From positions 496,001-560,000 of the forward strand of contig CP121337.1 of assembly GCA_043554545.1 (NCBI GenBank): 64,000 nucleotides of DNA. Reading direction: 5' to 3'. A model generated the notes under the pieces. That model did not search any database, was not told the origin of the DNA, and saw only the letters and a list, made by a program, of their open reading frames with translations. The stretch comes from UBA7330 sp043554545 (GTDB lineage: Bacteria > Bacteroidota > Bacteroidia > Cytophagales > Cyclobacteriaceae). How positions within the stretch are numbered: the stretch's first letter is position 1; each line of letters opens with the position of its first letter. The position numbers and the translations under genes were made by a program. Positions 9,159 to 17,811 of the stretch are shown piece by piece.

Positions 9159-10763
9159 ATGCTTACTTTCATCAGTTTTCTGGCTTTTACCGGTTTTGTC
9201 GCCCTGTATGCATCCTGGAAACTTAGAAAACAAAACCTACAAACTCAGGATGGATATTTTTTGGGTGGACGTAGCCTGACAGGGGTCATCATTGCCGGCT
9301 CGATGTTATTGACTAATATTTCTACCGAACACCTGGTGGGCATGAATGGGTCAGCCTATAAAAATGGGGGAATCATCATCGCCTGGGAAGTGACCTCGGC
9401 GATTGCCCTGGTGATTGGGGCCATTTACTTTGTTCCAAAATACCTGCGCATGGGACTGACGACCATCCCTGAATTTATCGAAAAGCGTTTTGATAAAATG
9501 ACCCAGGCCTTTATCTCCTTTCTTTTAATTATCTCTTTGGTAGTCACCTTGCTTCCCATCGTTTTATATACCGGAGCAATCAATATTGAGTCTATTTTTG
9601 ATGTATCGGAAAATCTGGGCATTACCCAAATAGAAGGGATTTGGCTCACAGTAGTCGTGGTTGGAACCATTGGGGCTGTATATGCAGTATTCGGAGGATT
9701 GAAGATGGTGGCTTATACGGATACCATCAATGGTTTCGGCTTACTGATCGCCGGCTTGTTGGTTCCTGTATTTGCACTTTGGGACATCGGAGACGGTAAC
9801 CTGATCGATGGTTTAATGAAAGTTTTTAACAACTCCCCTGGGAAATTCAATGTAGTCAGCCATGAACCCTCCATCGGCCCGGGCGCAAGAGATTCTATCC
9901 TTCCTTTTGAGGTATTGTTTACGGGCTTGATCATCAATCAGATTTACTTCTGGACCATGCATCAATCCATCGTTCAGCGGGCACTGGGCGCAGTAAGTCT
10001 TAAAGAAGCGCAGAAGGGATTATTATTTACTGGTGTACTTAAAATATTGATCCCTTTAGTAATCGTGTTACCCGGTATCATCGGGTTCTACTATTTTGGA
10101 GATTCGCTGTATGATTCACAGGACAGTGTCTATCCACTGTTGGTGAAAAAGGTATTGCCTACCTGGATGACAGGTTTCTTTGTAGCGGTAGTGATGGGAG
10201 CCATACTCAGTACTTTCAACAGTGCCCTGAACAGTGCAGCCACCATTTTTAGTCTGGATATTTTCAAAGTATATGTAAACCCCGAAGCTCCGGAAAAAAG
10301 ACTGGTACAACTGGGCAAATGGGTATCCGCAATTTTGGCAGTCTTAGCCATCATCATTGCTCCTTTTGTAGCCAATGCTCCGGAAGGGTTATACCAACTT
10401 CTGCAACAGCTTAACGGTATTTTCTTTGTGCCAATGGCAACTGTAATCATCGCCGGATTTTTCTTTCCTAAAGTATCTGCGGCTGGGGCCAAGGCAGGTC
10501 TTGTGTTTGGCTTATTCTTTTATATCATCACCTATTTTATCCTGGAGGTCAACTTGCACTTCATCCATATTTGGGGAATCGAATTCCTGTTGAATTTATT
10601 GGTCATGCACCTGGTTTCGTTGAAATTCCCCATGGCTGAGCGATTCGTGATTATGGATTCCGGAAAATTAGACATACATCCGTGGAAATATGCTAAAATC
10701 CTGGGGTGGGTACTGGTTAGTATTACGATACTTATTTATTTAACTTTGGGGTCAATTGGTTAA
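9159..10763 (+). CDS. Sodium:solute symporter (SSS family)
   Basis: 534 residues with about 13-14 hydrophobic segments, matching the SSS/SGLT family. Recognisable motifs are the N-terminal YFLGGRSLTGVIIAGSMLL, then NISTEHLVG in the first core helix and the LSTFNSALNSAATIFSLDI region at about residues 347-365. It would couple sodium entry to uptake of a sugar, polyol or uronate. The inositol oxygenase gene follows after 6 bp, so myo-inositol is the most likely substrate, though SSS members cannot be assigned by sequence alone. No similar transporter occurs elsewhere in the window. Confidence 0.88.
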   Translation: MLTFISFLAFTGFVALYASWKLRKQNLQTQDGYFLGGRSLTGVIIAGSMLLTNISTEHLVGMNGSAYKNGGIIIAWEVTSAIALVIGAIYFVPKYLRMGLTTIPEFIEKRFDKMTQAFISFLLIISLVVTLLPIVLYTGAINIESIFDVSENLGITQIEGIWLTVVVVGTIGAVYAVFGGLKMVAYTDTINGFGLLIAGLLVPVFALWDIGDGNLIDGLMKVFNNSPGKFNVVSHEPSIGPGARDSILPFEVLFTGLIINQIYFWTMHQSIVQRALGAVSLKEAQKGLLFTGVLKILIPLVIVLPGIIGFYYFGDSLYDSQDSVYPLLVKKVLPTWMTGFFVAVVMGAILSTFNSALNSAATIFSLDIFKVYVNPEAPEKRLVQLGKWVSAILAVLAIIIAPFVANAPEGLYQLLQQLNGIFFVPMATVIIAGFFFPKVSAAGAKAGLVFGLFFYIITYFILEVNLHFIHIWGIEFLLNLLVMHLVSLKFPMAERFVIMDSGKLDIHPWKYAKILGWVLVSITILIYLTLGSIG

Positions 10764-10769
10764 GCAATT

Positions 10770-11591
10770 ATGGAAACAGTCGAGAAAAAAGAATTTAGGA
10801 ATTATGATCAATCGGATGTAACTGCTGCGGTCAGGGAACATTACCGAAAGATGCGCATGAACCAGACGTACGATTACGTCCAGCGGATGAAATCAAAATA
10901 CCTCACTTTTGACAAACCAATGTCATTGTGGGATGCCATGGAAAAACTCAATGCACTGATCGATGTGAGTGATCCAGATCTCAATTTGCCAAACATTCAA
11001 CATTTAATACAATCAGCAGAGGGTTTAAGACAAGACAACCGCCCGGATTGGATGCAGTTAGTAGGCTTGATCCATGACCTTGGTAAGGTGATGTATCTCT
11101 GGGGTAACGATGAAGATGGAACCAGTCAGGATGAACAGTGGGGATTGGTAGGTGATATTTTTGTGGTTGGAGCAAAGCTTCCAGATACAGTGGTTTATCC
11201 TGAGTTTAATAAGCTCAATGAAGACATGCAAGACCCACGTTACAATACAGACCTTGGTGTCTATGAGCCAGGCTGTGGATTAGATAATCTTCAATTGGCC
11301 TGGGGGCATGATGAATACTTTTTCCAGGTATTGAAGAATCATCCAACGAATACCATACCGGAAGAAGGAATGACCATGGTGAGATACCACTCTTTCTATC
11401 CTTGGCATAACGAAGGCAGTTACGCTCAATTTGAAACAGCCAAAGACCTCCAATACAAAGAATGGGTACTGGACTTCAATAAGTACGACCTTTATACCAA
11501 GTCCCCCAAACTTTATGAATTGGATGAGGTAAAAGATTACTACGGTCCAATCGCAGAGAAATATCTGGGATCAGGACCTATTTATTGGTAG
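10770..11591 (+). CDS. Inositol oxygenase (MIOX)
   Basis: 273 residues, close to the length of animal and plant MIOX (about 285-310). MIOX is a diiron enzyme splitting myo-inositol with O2 to D-glucuronate. Iron-ligand and substrate motifs are visible in order: LVGLIHDLGKVMYLWG (the HD pair), AWGHDEYFFQVLKNH and RYHSFYPWHNEG, plus the N-terminal FRNYDQS and QTYDYVQRMK blocks found in eukaryotic MIOX. It is probably cytoplasmic. Paired with the symporter upstream it makes a two-gene inositol-to-glucuronate entry route. Uronate isomerase and kinase genes are not in the window. Confidence 0.92.
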   Translation: METVEKKEFRNYDQSDVTAAVREHYRKMRMNQTYDYVQRMKSKYLTFDKPMSLWDAMEKLNALIDVSDPDLNLPNIQHLIQSAEGLRQDNRPDWMQLVGLIHDLGKVMYLWGNDEDGTSQDEQWGLVGDIFVVGAKLPDTVVYPEFNKLNEDMQDPRYNTDLGVYEPGCGLDNLQLAWGHDEYFFQVLKNHPTNTIPEEGMTMVRYHSFYPWHNEGSYAQFETAKDLQYKEWVLDFNKYDLYTKSPKLYELDEVKDYYGPIAEKYLGSGPIYW

Positions 11592-11611
11592 GAAATACTG
11601 ATCAAATAAAA

Positions 11612-11649
11612 AGCCCCTGAATTATTGTTTTCATTCAGGGGCTTTTTTT
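11612..11649. terminator. Bidirectional Rho-independent terminator
   Basis: The stem AGCCCCTGAAT (11612-11622) pairs perfectly with ATTCAGGGGCT (11633-11643) over a 10-nt loop. Seven T follow on the right and an A-rich tract precedes on the left, so it can stop transcription from both sides. It lies between the ends of the convergent inositol oxygenase gene and the small secreted protein gene. Confidence 0.9.
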
Positions 11650-11664
11650 AATTTCGGATGTGAT

Positions 11665-12021
11665 TTATTTTTTCTTCGTCAGCTTCAGGGGGATATTTCC
11701 ATCTGGTGTACTTGCAACACCTGTGACACTGTCATCTTTCACAGTTAATTTAACACTGACACGATTTCCTTCTACATAGGTATAAAACGATAGTTCATCT
11801 TTTTCAAGTTTTACTTCCTGACCACTATATTTTTGGTAACCACCAATGACAAGCTGCAATTCTGATCCATTAATAGTGATGGTGCCTTTTCGATAACCAT
11901 CGGGGGCTTTATCTGCGGTATAATCCCAGGTCCCATCAAATTTACTTTTAGCAAAGTCATCAGCATAGGCAGTCAAAACACCTAGAAACAGGACTATCAT
12001 TGTCAATTTGAATACTTTCAT
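11665..12021 (-). CDS. Small secreted protein, unknown function
   Basis: 118 residues. A signal peptide MKVFKLTMIVLFLGVLTAYA is followed by a mature part of about 98 residues of alternating beta strands: FDGTWDYTADKAPDGYRKG, then LQLVIGGYQKYSG and NIPLKLTKKK. This looks like a small beta-sandwich or lipocalin-like fold of the type often annotated as a lipid- or carbohydrate-associated periplasmic protein. No family is recognised with confidence. It reads leftward alone, between a shared terminator and a pseudogene fragment. Confidence 0.7.
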   Translation of the reverse strand: MKVFKLTMIVLFLGVLTAYADDFAKSKFDGTWDYTADKAPDGYRKGTITINGSELQLVIGGYQKYSGQEVKLEKDELSFYTYVEGNRVSVKLTVKDDSVTGVASTPDGNIPLKLTKKK

Positions 12022-12079
12022 GATTTTTAAATTTTATAATTTTTGGTAATAATGTTTTAAACGGGGAAGAAATGAAAAT

Positions 12080-12235
12080 GGTCTATTGAAAAGCAGGAAT
12101 ATTGTTAAGTGTATACCAGGCTTCTCCAGACCATAAGGTCAACCCTTCAGCACTGGTCATTGTTTCAGGAAGCAAGAAGTAAATCACATGACCTGCTTTC
12201 AGTCCGGGTATTTTCAGGTTCATTTTTCTTTGATC
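12080..12235. repeat. 156-bp direct repeat, copy 1
   Basis: By hand alignment these 156 bp match 13964-14119 with only three substitutions (about 98% identity). Copy 2 is the 3' end of the cytochrome/propeller lipoprotein gene. The two copies bracket the sulfatase gene at 12373-13821 in the same orientation. Confidence 0.95.
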
Positions 12236-12247
12236 ATCCATCTGCAT
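12083..12247 (-). pseudogene. Remnant: last ~49 codons of the cytochrome c/propeller lipoprotein
   Basis: On the minus strand this segment encodes the same C-terminus as the gene at 13967-16273 (KMNLK..PGLKAGHV to NNIPAFQ, stop TAG at 12083-12085), with two residue changes (V to I, A to T). Homology stops at 12235. By chance an in-frame ATG at 12247 opens a 54-codon reading frame beginning MQMDDQRKM, but there is no signal peptide or heme motif, so expression is unlikely to be useful. It is a 3' fragment left by duplication or recombination around the sulfatase gene. Confidence 0.85.
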
Positions 12248-12372
12248 TATTATTTATTACCCCTCGTATTGCCTGTCCCCGAAAAGGCTAAATACATAGG
12301 AAATACGCATGTGAGAAGGTCATACATGTAAGGGGAAGAAGATCGGATCGGGAAAGGAAATTATTCTTAACG

Positions 12373-13821
12373 TTATTTAGTCTTCTTGTTGGATTCAATC
12401 ACTTCACGCCAGTGATTATTCAAATTGAATATTGAGTATTTTGAAAGCTCAGCCTGGTTATCGGGGATACTTTTTCGTAATCTTTTTATTTCATCTTTAT
12501 ATCGGCTATTGTCTGCCAGGTTATCCCACTCATTCGGGTCCTTTTGTAGGTCATAAAGCTCTATTGAGTTATCAGCATACTGTATTAGACGAAATCTTTC
12601 ATCTGAAATAGCAATGTTATTTTTCCCAAAAGCAGTCATGGCTACATGCGGCCAATAATTGCTGGAAGGGGACTTTAAAAGTGAAGCCAGAGAATGGCCT
12701 TCGTTTTGTTGGTTACCAGGAAGTCCGGCAAGCTCAATAAGGGTTGGATAGATGTCAAGTAGCTGAACCGGCTTATTTGAGGATCTATTTGGTATGGCAT
12801 CTGGCTCTTTAAATATCAGAACTGTCTTCGTATCCCGTTCCCATAGCGCCTGTTTGGCAAACCTATTCTTCTCTCCAAGGTGATAACCATGATCAGACCA
12901 TAATACAATTATGGTATTGTTAGCATATCTACTTTGCTTGAGGGCATCCAGAACTTTCCCTACCTGTGTATCTACAAAATTTATGCTTGCCAGATACGCC
13001 TGAATAACGTCCTTCCATTGTCCGGTCTTCTGAAGCCATTCCGTGGTGGGCATCATTGGCACATCTGTGATTCTTTTCCCATAGTCTGGTACATCATCCA
13101 TATCATTGGCCAGATATGGAGGGGTATCAAGGTCTTCTAATGGGAACCTATCAAACCACTTCTGCGGAACATACCATGGAACATGAGGCCGATAAAAACC
13201 AACAGCAAGAAAAAAGGGCTTTTCATGGTTGGTATTAAGTTTTTTTACTGCCCATTGAGCAGATTTGAAATCTGTCATCAAACTGTCATCAGCCGGGTAA
13301 GCTCCCCAATCTGTGCTGGTACCACCGGGTTTGCCAAGTTTCTCAGGGTCATAATTGATACGTTCAGGTGGTCTGGGACCGTAGCTATCGAAGATACTCC
13401 CAAATTCCTCGAAAACCCCTGCTCCATCTCCCCGATGAAATATTTTCCCGACTCCCATTGTCTTATACCCATGCTGCTCGAAATAGTCTGGCATCATAAT
13501 GACATTTGATGTGGCATCATTCGACTTTTTGATGTCAGTATCTTTCAGTTGTAGGTAATTACCAGAGGTGGTTGGGTAAAGTCCACTTAGAACAGAGGCT
13601 CTAGATGGTCCACAAATAGGGGCCTGGCAATGAGCATTAGTGAAAAACATACCACTATTTGCCAGAGCATCGATATTTGGTGTCTTTGTATTTGGGTGCC
13701 CACCAAGCACACCGACCCAGTCATTTAAATCATCAATTGCAATGAAGAGGATATTGGGTCTCTCCTGGGAAAAAGAGAGGAAGGGAATTAAGGCGAATAG
13801 AATTGCAATGGATTTTAACAT
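12373..13821 (-). CDS. Sulfatase, iduronate-2-sulfatase-like
   Basis: 482 residues. A signal peptide (MLKSIAILFALIPFLSFSQ) is followed by the sulfatase metal-binding start NILFIAIDDLNDW. The formylglycine motif CGPSR is at residues 70-74, so maturation of C70 is expected. The GVGKIFHRGDG, FYRPHVPWYVP and LWSDHGYHLGEKNRFAKQALWERD motifs are characteristic of the iduronate-2-sulfatase branch (S1 family). It would remove sulfate esters from a polysaccharide in the periplasm or outside the cell. No sulfatase-maturating enzyme is in the window. The gene is framed by two direct repeats, suggesting it was inserted between the two copies. Confidence 0.9.
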   Translation of the reverse strand: MLKSIAILFALIPFLSFSQERPNILFIAIDDLNDWVGVLGGHPNTKTPNIDALANSGMFFTNAHCQAPICGPSRASVLSGLYPTTSGNYLQLKDTDIKKSNDATSNVIMMPDYFEQHGYKTMGVGKIFHRGDGAGVFEEFGSIFDSYGPRPPERINYDPEKLGKPGGTSTDWGAYPADDSLMTDFKSAQWAVKKLNTNHEKPFFLAVGFYRPHVPWYVPQKWFDRFPLEDLDTPPYLANDMDDVPDYGKRITDVPMMPTTEWLQKTGQWKDVIQAYLASINFVDTQVGKVLDALKQSRYANNTIIVLWSDHGYHLGEKNRFAKQALWERDTKTVLIFKEPDAIPNRSSNKPVQLLDIYPTLIELAGLPGNQQNEGHSLASLLKSPSSNYWPHVAMTAFGKNNIAISDERFRLIQYADNSIELYDLQKDPNEWDNLADNSRYKDEIKRLRKSIPDNQAELSKYSIFNLNNHWREVIESNKKTK

Positions 13822-13963
13822 CTTTATCCTTTTGGGTTAATGGAAAGATAACTACTTTCTCTTCAAAGATCAGAAAGGGAAAAACTCTAAATAGAGAAAA
13901 GCCCATGAGTTTACCCCTGAATTGCAGGTCACTTGACATCCGGAATGTAATAGACATTGGAAA

Positions 13964-14119
13964 GGTCTATTGAAAAGCAGGAATATTGTTAAGTGTATAC
14001 CAGGCTTCTCCAGACCATAAGGCCAACCCTTCAGCACTGGTCATTGTTTCAGGAAGCAAGAAGTAAATCACATGACCTGCTTTCAGTCCGGGCACTTTCA
14101 GGTTCATTTTTCTTTGATC
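13964..14119. repeat. 156-bp direct repeat, copy 2 (within the lipoprotein gene 3' end)
   Basis: This is the coding 3' end of the adjacent lipoprotein gene plus 3 bp beyond its stop. It is duplicated at 12080-12235 with three substitutions. The left boundaries of the two copies coincide just past the stop codon; the right boundaries coincide after GATC. Confidence 0.95.
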
Positions 14120-16273
14120 TCCTGATAGCTCAAGTGAGCTGATTTTTAGGTTTTCCAGGTCAACTTTTGGACCACCATAAGAGGAGGTAGGTACATACCG
14201 CCATTGCTGTAATTTGATAGCGGCAGGATCAAATTCAGGATTCACCGGCAACGTCATTTCAATTTCAAACCCGTCCGGTTGCGCCCTGATAGCCAGCATC
14301 TCAAAGGTGGGCTTTCCATTATATTCCAGCCGTTCTAATCCATATTGTCGGCCTTTCCAGCTCCAGCCGCCAACCATGCCCACACCACCGGCATATAGAT
14401 GCCCATCAGTGCCCCAGCGCATTCGGTTGATGCCGGCTGTTAGCCCTTGTGTGAACCGAAATACTGCTCCTTGATATTGTCCATCAATTTTTTCCAGAAA
14501 GTCACGTTTGATCCCACCATGAGTTACTTCCCCATGAAACAATTGACCTTTATATGGCCCATCATGAACATATTGTATTTCTGACGGAGAGTTGCCAATC
14601 TCATCTTCTGGTAGCCAGATAGCAGGAGGGGTTTCTTCAGGGAGTTCCATCCCTTCCAAAATACCTGATCGCATGCCCATGTAAGCCCCTTTTTGTAGGT
14701 GAATGATTTTATTCGCCGGCGTCCATCGCCCCTGGTTATCAGCGATGAAGATCTCATCATCAGGACCAAAGCCCAGTCCATTGGGCGTGCGCATGCCGTA
14801 GTTGATCCATTCATAACCACCATCTCTGGCTATTTTAATCGTCCGCCCACGGTCAAATAGTTGTTCCTCTGAATCCAGCAATCGCATCGCCATAGATAAG
14901 GTAACATAGAAATGATTGTCCCTGTATAGCAGGCCAAAGGCAAATTCATGAAAATCTCCGGAAACCTCCCAGGCATTGCTGATGACACGGTATTCATCAG
15001 TTATTTCATCCCCATCATGATCAATTAATTGGGTCAGTTCATGTTTTTGGAGTACAAAAATTTCACCATCCACTACTTCCATGCCAAGCGGTTCGTGGAG
15101 ACCTGAAGCAATCTGCTTAACTGTTAACGTTGTGCTATCTCCCTGTACCCCATCGAGTAAATAGACTGCTCCTTCCCGGTCCCAGGTAGATACAAGTAAG
15201 CGACCATCTGGCATGAAGGCCATGGCAGCCACACGAGGCTTAAAATCAGAATGGTGTAGTACGGTTACGTCAAAACTGGGATGAGAGCCTTCAAGTGCAG
15301 CCCCAAACCCAGGTTTAGGTTTAGCTTCTTCTACATATGCTTTCACAGGCGCTCTTTTCTTTACAGGATTTTCTGTGTCTTTTGCCTCTACCAATGAAAG
15401 GATATAATTCACTGCTTGTTTTGCCTCATTTTCTGTTAGGTTAGGGTGTGGCGTCATCATGGCGGGACCCCACTGTCCATTACTTCCTTTGATGATTCGA
15501 TTGATCAGGTCTGACCGGACATCCTGACCTGCATATCGTTCAGCAATCTGCAGATAAGAAGGCCCTACCGTTTTATGGTCTAATTCATGACAGGTACTAC
15601 AATCACTTTTAGCAATGATCAGTTTTCCTCTTTCATCAAAACCGGGCTCTAAAACTGGTTTTTGCAAGTCTGGAATGGGATCAAAGTTTTGTTCCCAAAG
15701 CGTAGTGCCAGCTGATTTTAATTTGATCGTGTCGGAACTGTTGGCCAACATGATGACTACTGCATCGGGAATACTACTGGTTTTAAACTCCCTTCTTAAT
15801 CCCGGGTCTTGCTGCTCAGAACTTGTAAAAAAGGTTGGTCTTTCCGTGAGCTTCACGGTATCCCCCTCATCAAAAATGAAGCGATAACCTAATGCGATCT
15901 CTCCATTTTCAAAAGCATAACCTGTATGTCTCGGTTTTAGGGAAATTTGCTCACCACCTACCATTACAACCCAGCGCAGCGGATCTATCTCGTATGAGGT
16001 GTAGTTTTCTCCCCAGGTAGTGGGTTGAATATTTTTCACATCTGTATAGGGTGCACCTTCGATGCTAATTCCACCTTTCCAGACTTTGTGCAACTGACAT
16101 TTAGCCAGATCATAAGCCAGATACATCTGACTGTCAAGCATGATAGAGAACATTCGTGGCTTATTATCCAATACAGATCTCATGACCCATGGTCGGTCTT
16201 TTGCTTCCCGATCTTGACAGGAAGATAGAATGACAATGATGATAAGGACAAGTAGGTTAAAAAACTTTTGCAT
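13967..16273 (-). CDS. Lipoprotein with cytochrome c domain and C-terminal beta-propeller (PQQ/sorbosone dehydrogenase-like)
   Basis: 768 residues. The lipobox is ILSSC with Cys19. An N-terminal beta domain of about 170 residues is followed by a class I cytochrome c at about 205-295: the heme motif is CSTCH (225-229) and the likely Met ligand lies in GPAMMTPHP. From about 335 to 690 comes a beta-propeller of the glucose/sorbosone dehydrogenase type (AAMAFMPDGRLLVSTW, GMRTPNGLGFGPDDEIFIADNQGRW). Such proteins are usually taken to oxidise sugars or alcohols in the periplasm, passing electrons to the heme, but this subfamily is uncharacterised. It is likely co-transcribed with the TolB-like gene 53 bp upstream. 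Confidence 0.8.
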   Translation of the reverse strand: MQKFFNLLVLIIIVILSSCQDREAKDRPWVMRSVLDNKPRMFSIMLDSQMYLAYDLAKCQLHKVWKGGISIEGAPYTDVKNIQPTTWGENYTSYEIDPLRWVVMVGGEQISLKPRHTGYAFENGEIALGYRFIFDEGDTVKLTERPTFFTSSEQQDPGLRREFKTSSIPDAVVIMLANSSDTIKLKSAGTTLWEQNFDPIPDLQKPVLEPGFDERGKLIIAKSDCSTCHELDHKTVGPSYLQIAERYAGQDVRSDLINRIIKGSNGQWGPAMMTPHPNLTENEAKQAVNYILSLVEAKDTENPVKKRAPVKAYVEEAKPKPGFGAALEGSHPSFDVTVLHHSDFKPRVAAMAFMPDGRLLVSTWDREGAVYLLDGVQGDSTTLTVKQIASGLHEPLGMEVVDGEIFVLQKHELTQLIDHDGDEITDEYRVISNAWEVSGDFHEFAFGLLYRDNHFYVTLSMAMRLLDSEEQLFDRGRTIKIARDGGYEWINYGMRTPNGLGFGPDDEIFIADNQGRWTPANKIIHLQKGAYMGMRSGILEGMELPEETPPAIWLPEDEIGNSPSEIQYVHDGPYKGQLFHGEVTHGGIKRDFLEKIDGQYQGAVFRFTQGLTAGINRMRWGTDGHLYAGGVGMVGGWSWKGRQYGLERLEYNGKPTFEMLAIRAQPDGFEIEMTLPVNPEFDPAAIKLQQWRYVPTSSYGGPKVDLENLKISSLELSGDQRKMNLKVPGLKAGHVIYFLLPETMTSAEGLALWSGEAWYTLNNIPAFQ

Positions 16274-16326
16274 CTGAATAAATAGGTGCTATGACATGTA
16301 TAAAAAGTAATTTACTTATTACCTAA

Positions 16327-17646
16327 TTACTTAGAAACTACCCGCATCATAAACATCTGTCTGGTTTCATTCTTTCCTTTGCCCGGAACAAGGATTGCGT
16401 CATTGGTACGGTTCCATCTTGGGGCTGCATCAATGCGAACATCACGGTTAGAAACATACCCTCCGTTGTAAACCCCTGAGCGTGCATACGCACCGTCGCT
16501 TCTTCTATAGACGGTGTGATAATTCATTTTTTTATCATCATCTTCATATCCATTTACAAACCACTTACCATCAGGCGAAAGTGATACATCCCCTTCAGGT
16601 TCAGGGAATACTTCAGGATTACCCATATACTCAATGATTTCTTTTTTGAGAACATCGTATCTCACCTGTCTGGTTTCGCCAGTTTCATCTTTAGCACTTC
16701 CGATCATTACATATCCTTCGTCCCATTCCGGGTGTCCACCAATAAATTGTGTGTGGACAGTTAACCCAGTTCCATCTGCATTGATGGTAAAGGGCACGTT
16801 GACACGTTTGCCACCATTCCTTTTTCCATCCCACCCTGCTCGTGCAAAGAAATAAACCATATCAGCATTGCGATTCCACAGGCTGTGGTTGATAAATAGA
16901 CCTGTATGCAGATTTGGGTCAGTCTCCTTGATTTTTTCAGCGATTTGTGCAAAAGAAACCAGCAGTTTTTTATCACCGGTCTTTACATCAACAATGAAAA
17001 TACCGTCATTTTCTGGTGCAATCTCTTCCTTTGAGAAATCGTAAGCTTCCGGATAGCCAGTGACAAGACGAAGCCTGGCCATTCGTCCGTAATTAAGTCC
17101 GAGCCATGCTGAGCCATCTGCCGCCACACCACCATTGCCGATTGGAGTATCTTCATACTTGTACTCTTTCACTCTTTTTCTTTCCTTGATGTCGTAGATC
17201 ACCGTGAAAACCTTACCAGTCTCCGGATCTCTATCATTGAAAAAGAACTGTGTTTCAGGAGCCAAAGGATTCCAATAAAACATCGTTCCCTGCTGAGGGT
17301 TCCAGGCATTGGTCTTATCCAGGTATATGATTTTGTTGTTGTCTTGAGTATCGATCACAAAAACCTTTGCTGCTTCATCCGGAAAGGGCATCCGGCTGAT
17401 AGTATCGATTTCCATACCTAAAATGTATTGACCTGTGGAGTTCCAGGGTATGGTCTGACATTGGCCTATATATCCGAAGATATGATGCTTTGTACCTGAA
17501 GTCAGTTGCTGAACCTCCAGTTTGAAGGGTGCTGACTCTTTAGGTGCATCTGCTTTTTTGCCTGGGGAGCACGAAGTGATAAAAATTAACAGGGTAAAGA
17601 AAAACAGGAGGCTGTTCCTGGATAAGTTATTTCCAAATAGGGTCAT
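16327..17646 (-). CDS. TolB-like / oligogalacturonate-lyase-like propeller lipoprotein
   Basis: 439 residues. The signal ends in a lipobox ITSC at about residues 23-26. The mature protein shows WD40/TolB-type propeller blades: GQCQTIPWNSTGQYILGME, NPQQGTMFYWNPLAPETQFF, DVSLSPDGKWFVNGYEDD, RIDAAPRWNRTNDAIL. The layout recalls oligogalacturonate lyase (PL22) and TolB-like proteins, but I could not place the PL22 catalytic residues with confidence, so a binding or scaffold role is equally possible. It is the first gene of a leftward set with the cytochrome/propeller lipoprotein and sulfatase, and is divergent from the beta-helix/diheme cytochrome pair. Confidence 0.7.
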   Translation of the reverse strand: MTLFGNNLSRNSLLFFFTLLIFITSCSPGKKADAPKESAPFKLEVQQLTSGTKHHIFGYIGQCQTIPWNSTGQYILGMEIDTISRMPFPDEAAKVFVIDTQDNNKIIYLDKTNAWNPQQGTMFYWNPLAPETQFFFNDRDPETGKVFTVIYDIKERKRVKEYKYEDTPIGNGGVAADGSAWLGLNYGRMARLRLVTGYPEAYDFSKEEIAPENDGIFIVDVKTGDKKLLVSFAQIAEKIKETDPNLHTGLFINHSLWNRNADMVYFFARAGWDGKRNGGKRVNVPFTINADGTGLTVHTQFIGGHPEWDEGYVMIGSAKDETGETRQVRYDVLKKEIIEYMGNPEVFPEPEGDVSLSPDGKWFVNGYEDDDKKMNYHTVYRRSDGAYARSGVYNGGYVSNRDVRIDAAPRWNRTNDAILVPGKGKNETRQMFMMRVVSK

Positions 17647-17811
17647 GCTAGCTTTTTTAAATCGTGAAAGGATAAATTTACAAAATTCTTTTCTTGTAGT
17701 GGCTTATAAATTTTAAGCTGCTATTGAATGCACGATAAGCCTTTTATTAAGAAATTTGTGTGGAATCAAATGAATCTTTCTGCCTATCTTGAATCTGGAA
17801 ATCACAATTCT

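Noticed and set aside
12109..12291. Rightward 60-codon frame over the cytochrome remnant
   Set aside because: It lies antisense to the duplicated C-terminal coding fragment; the minus-strand homology explains the sequence.
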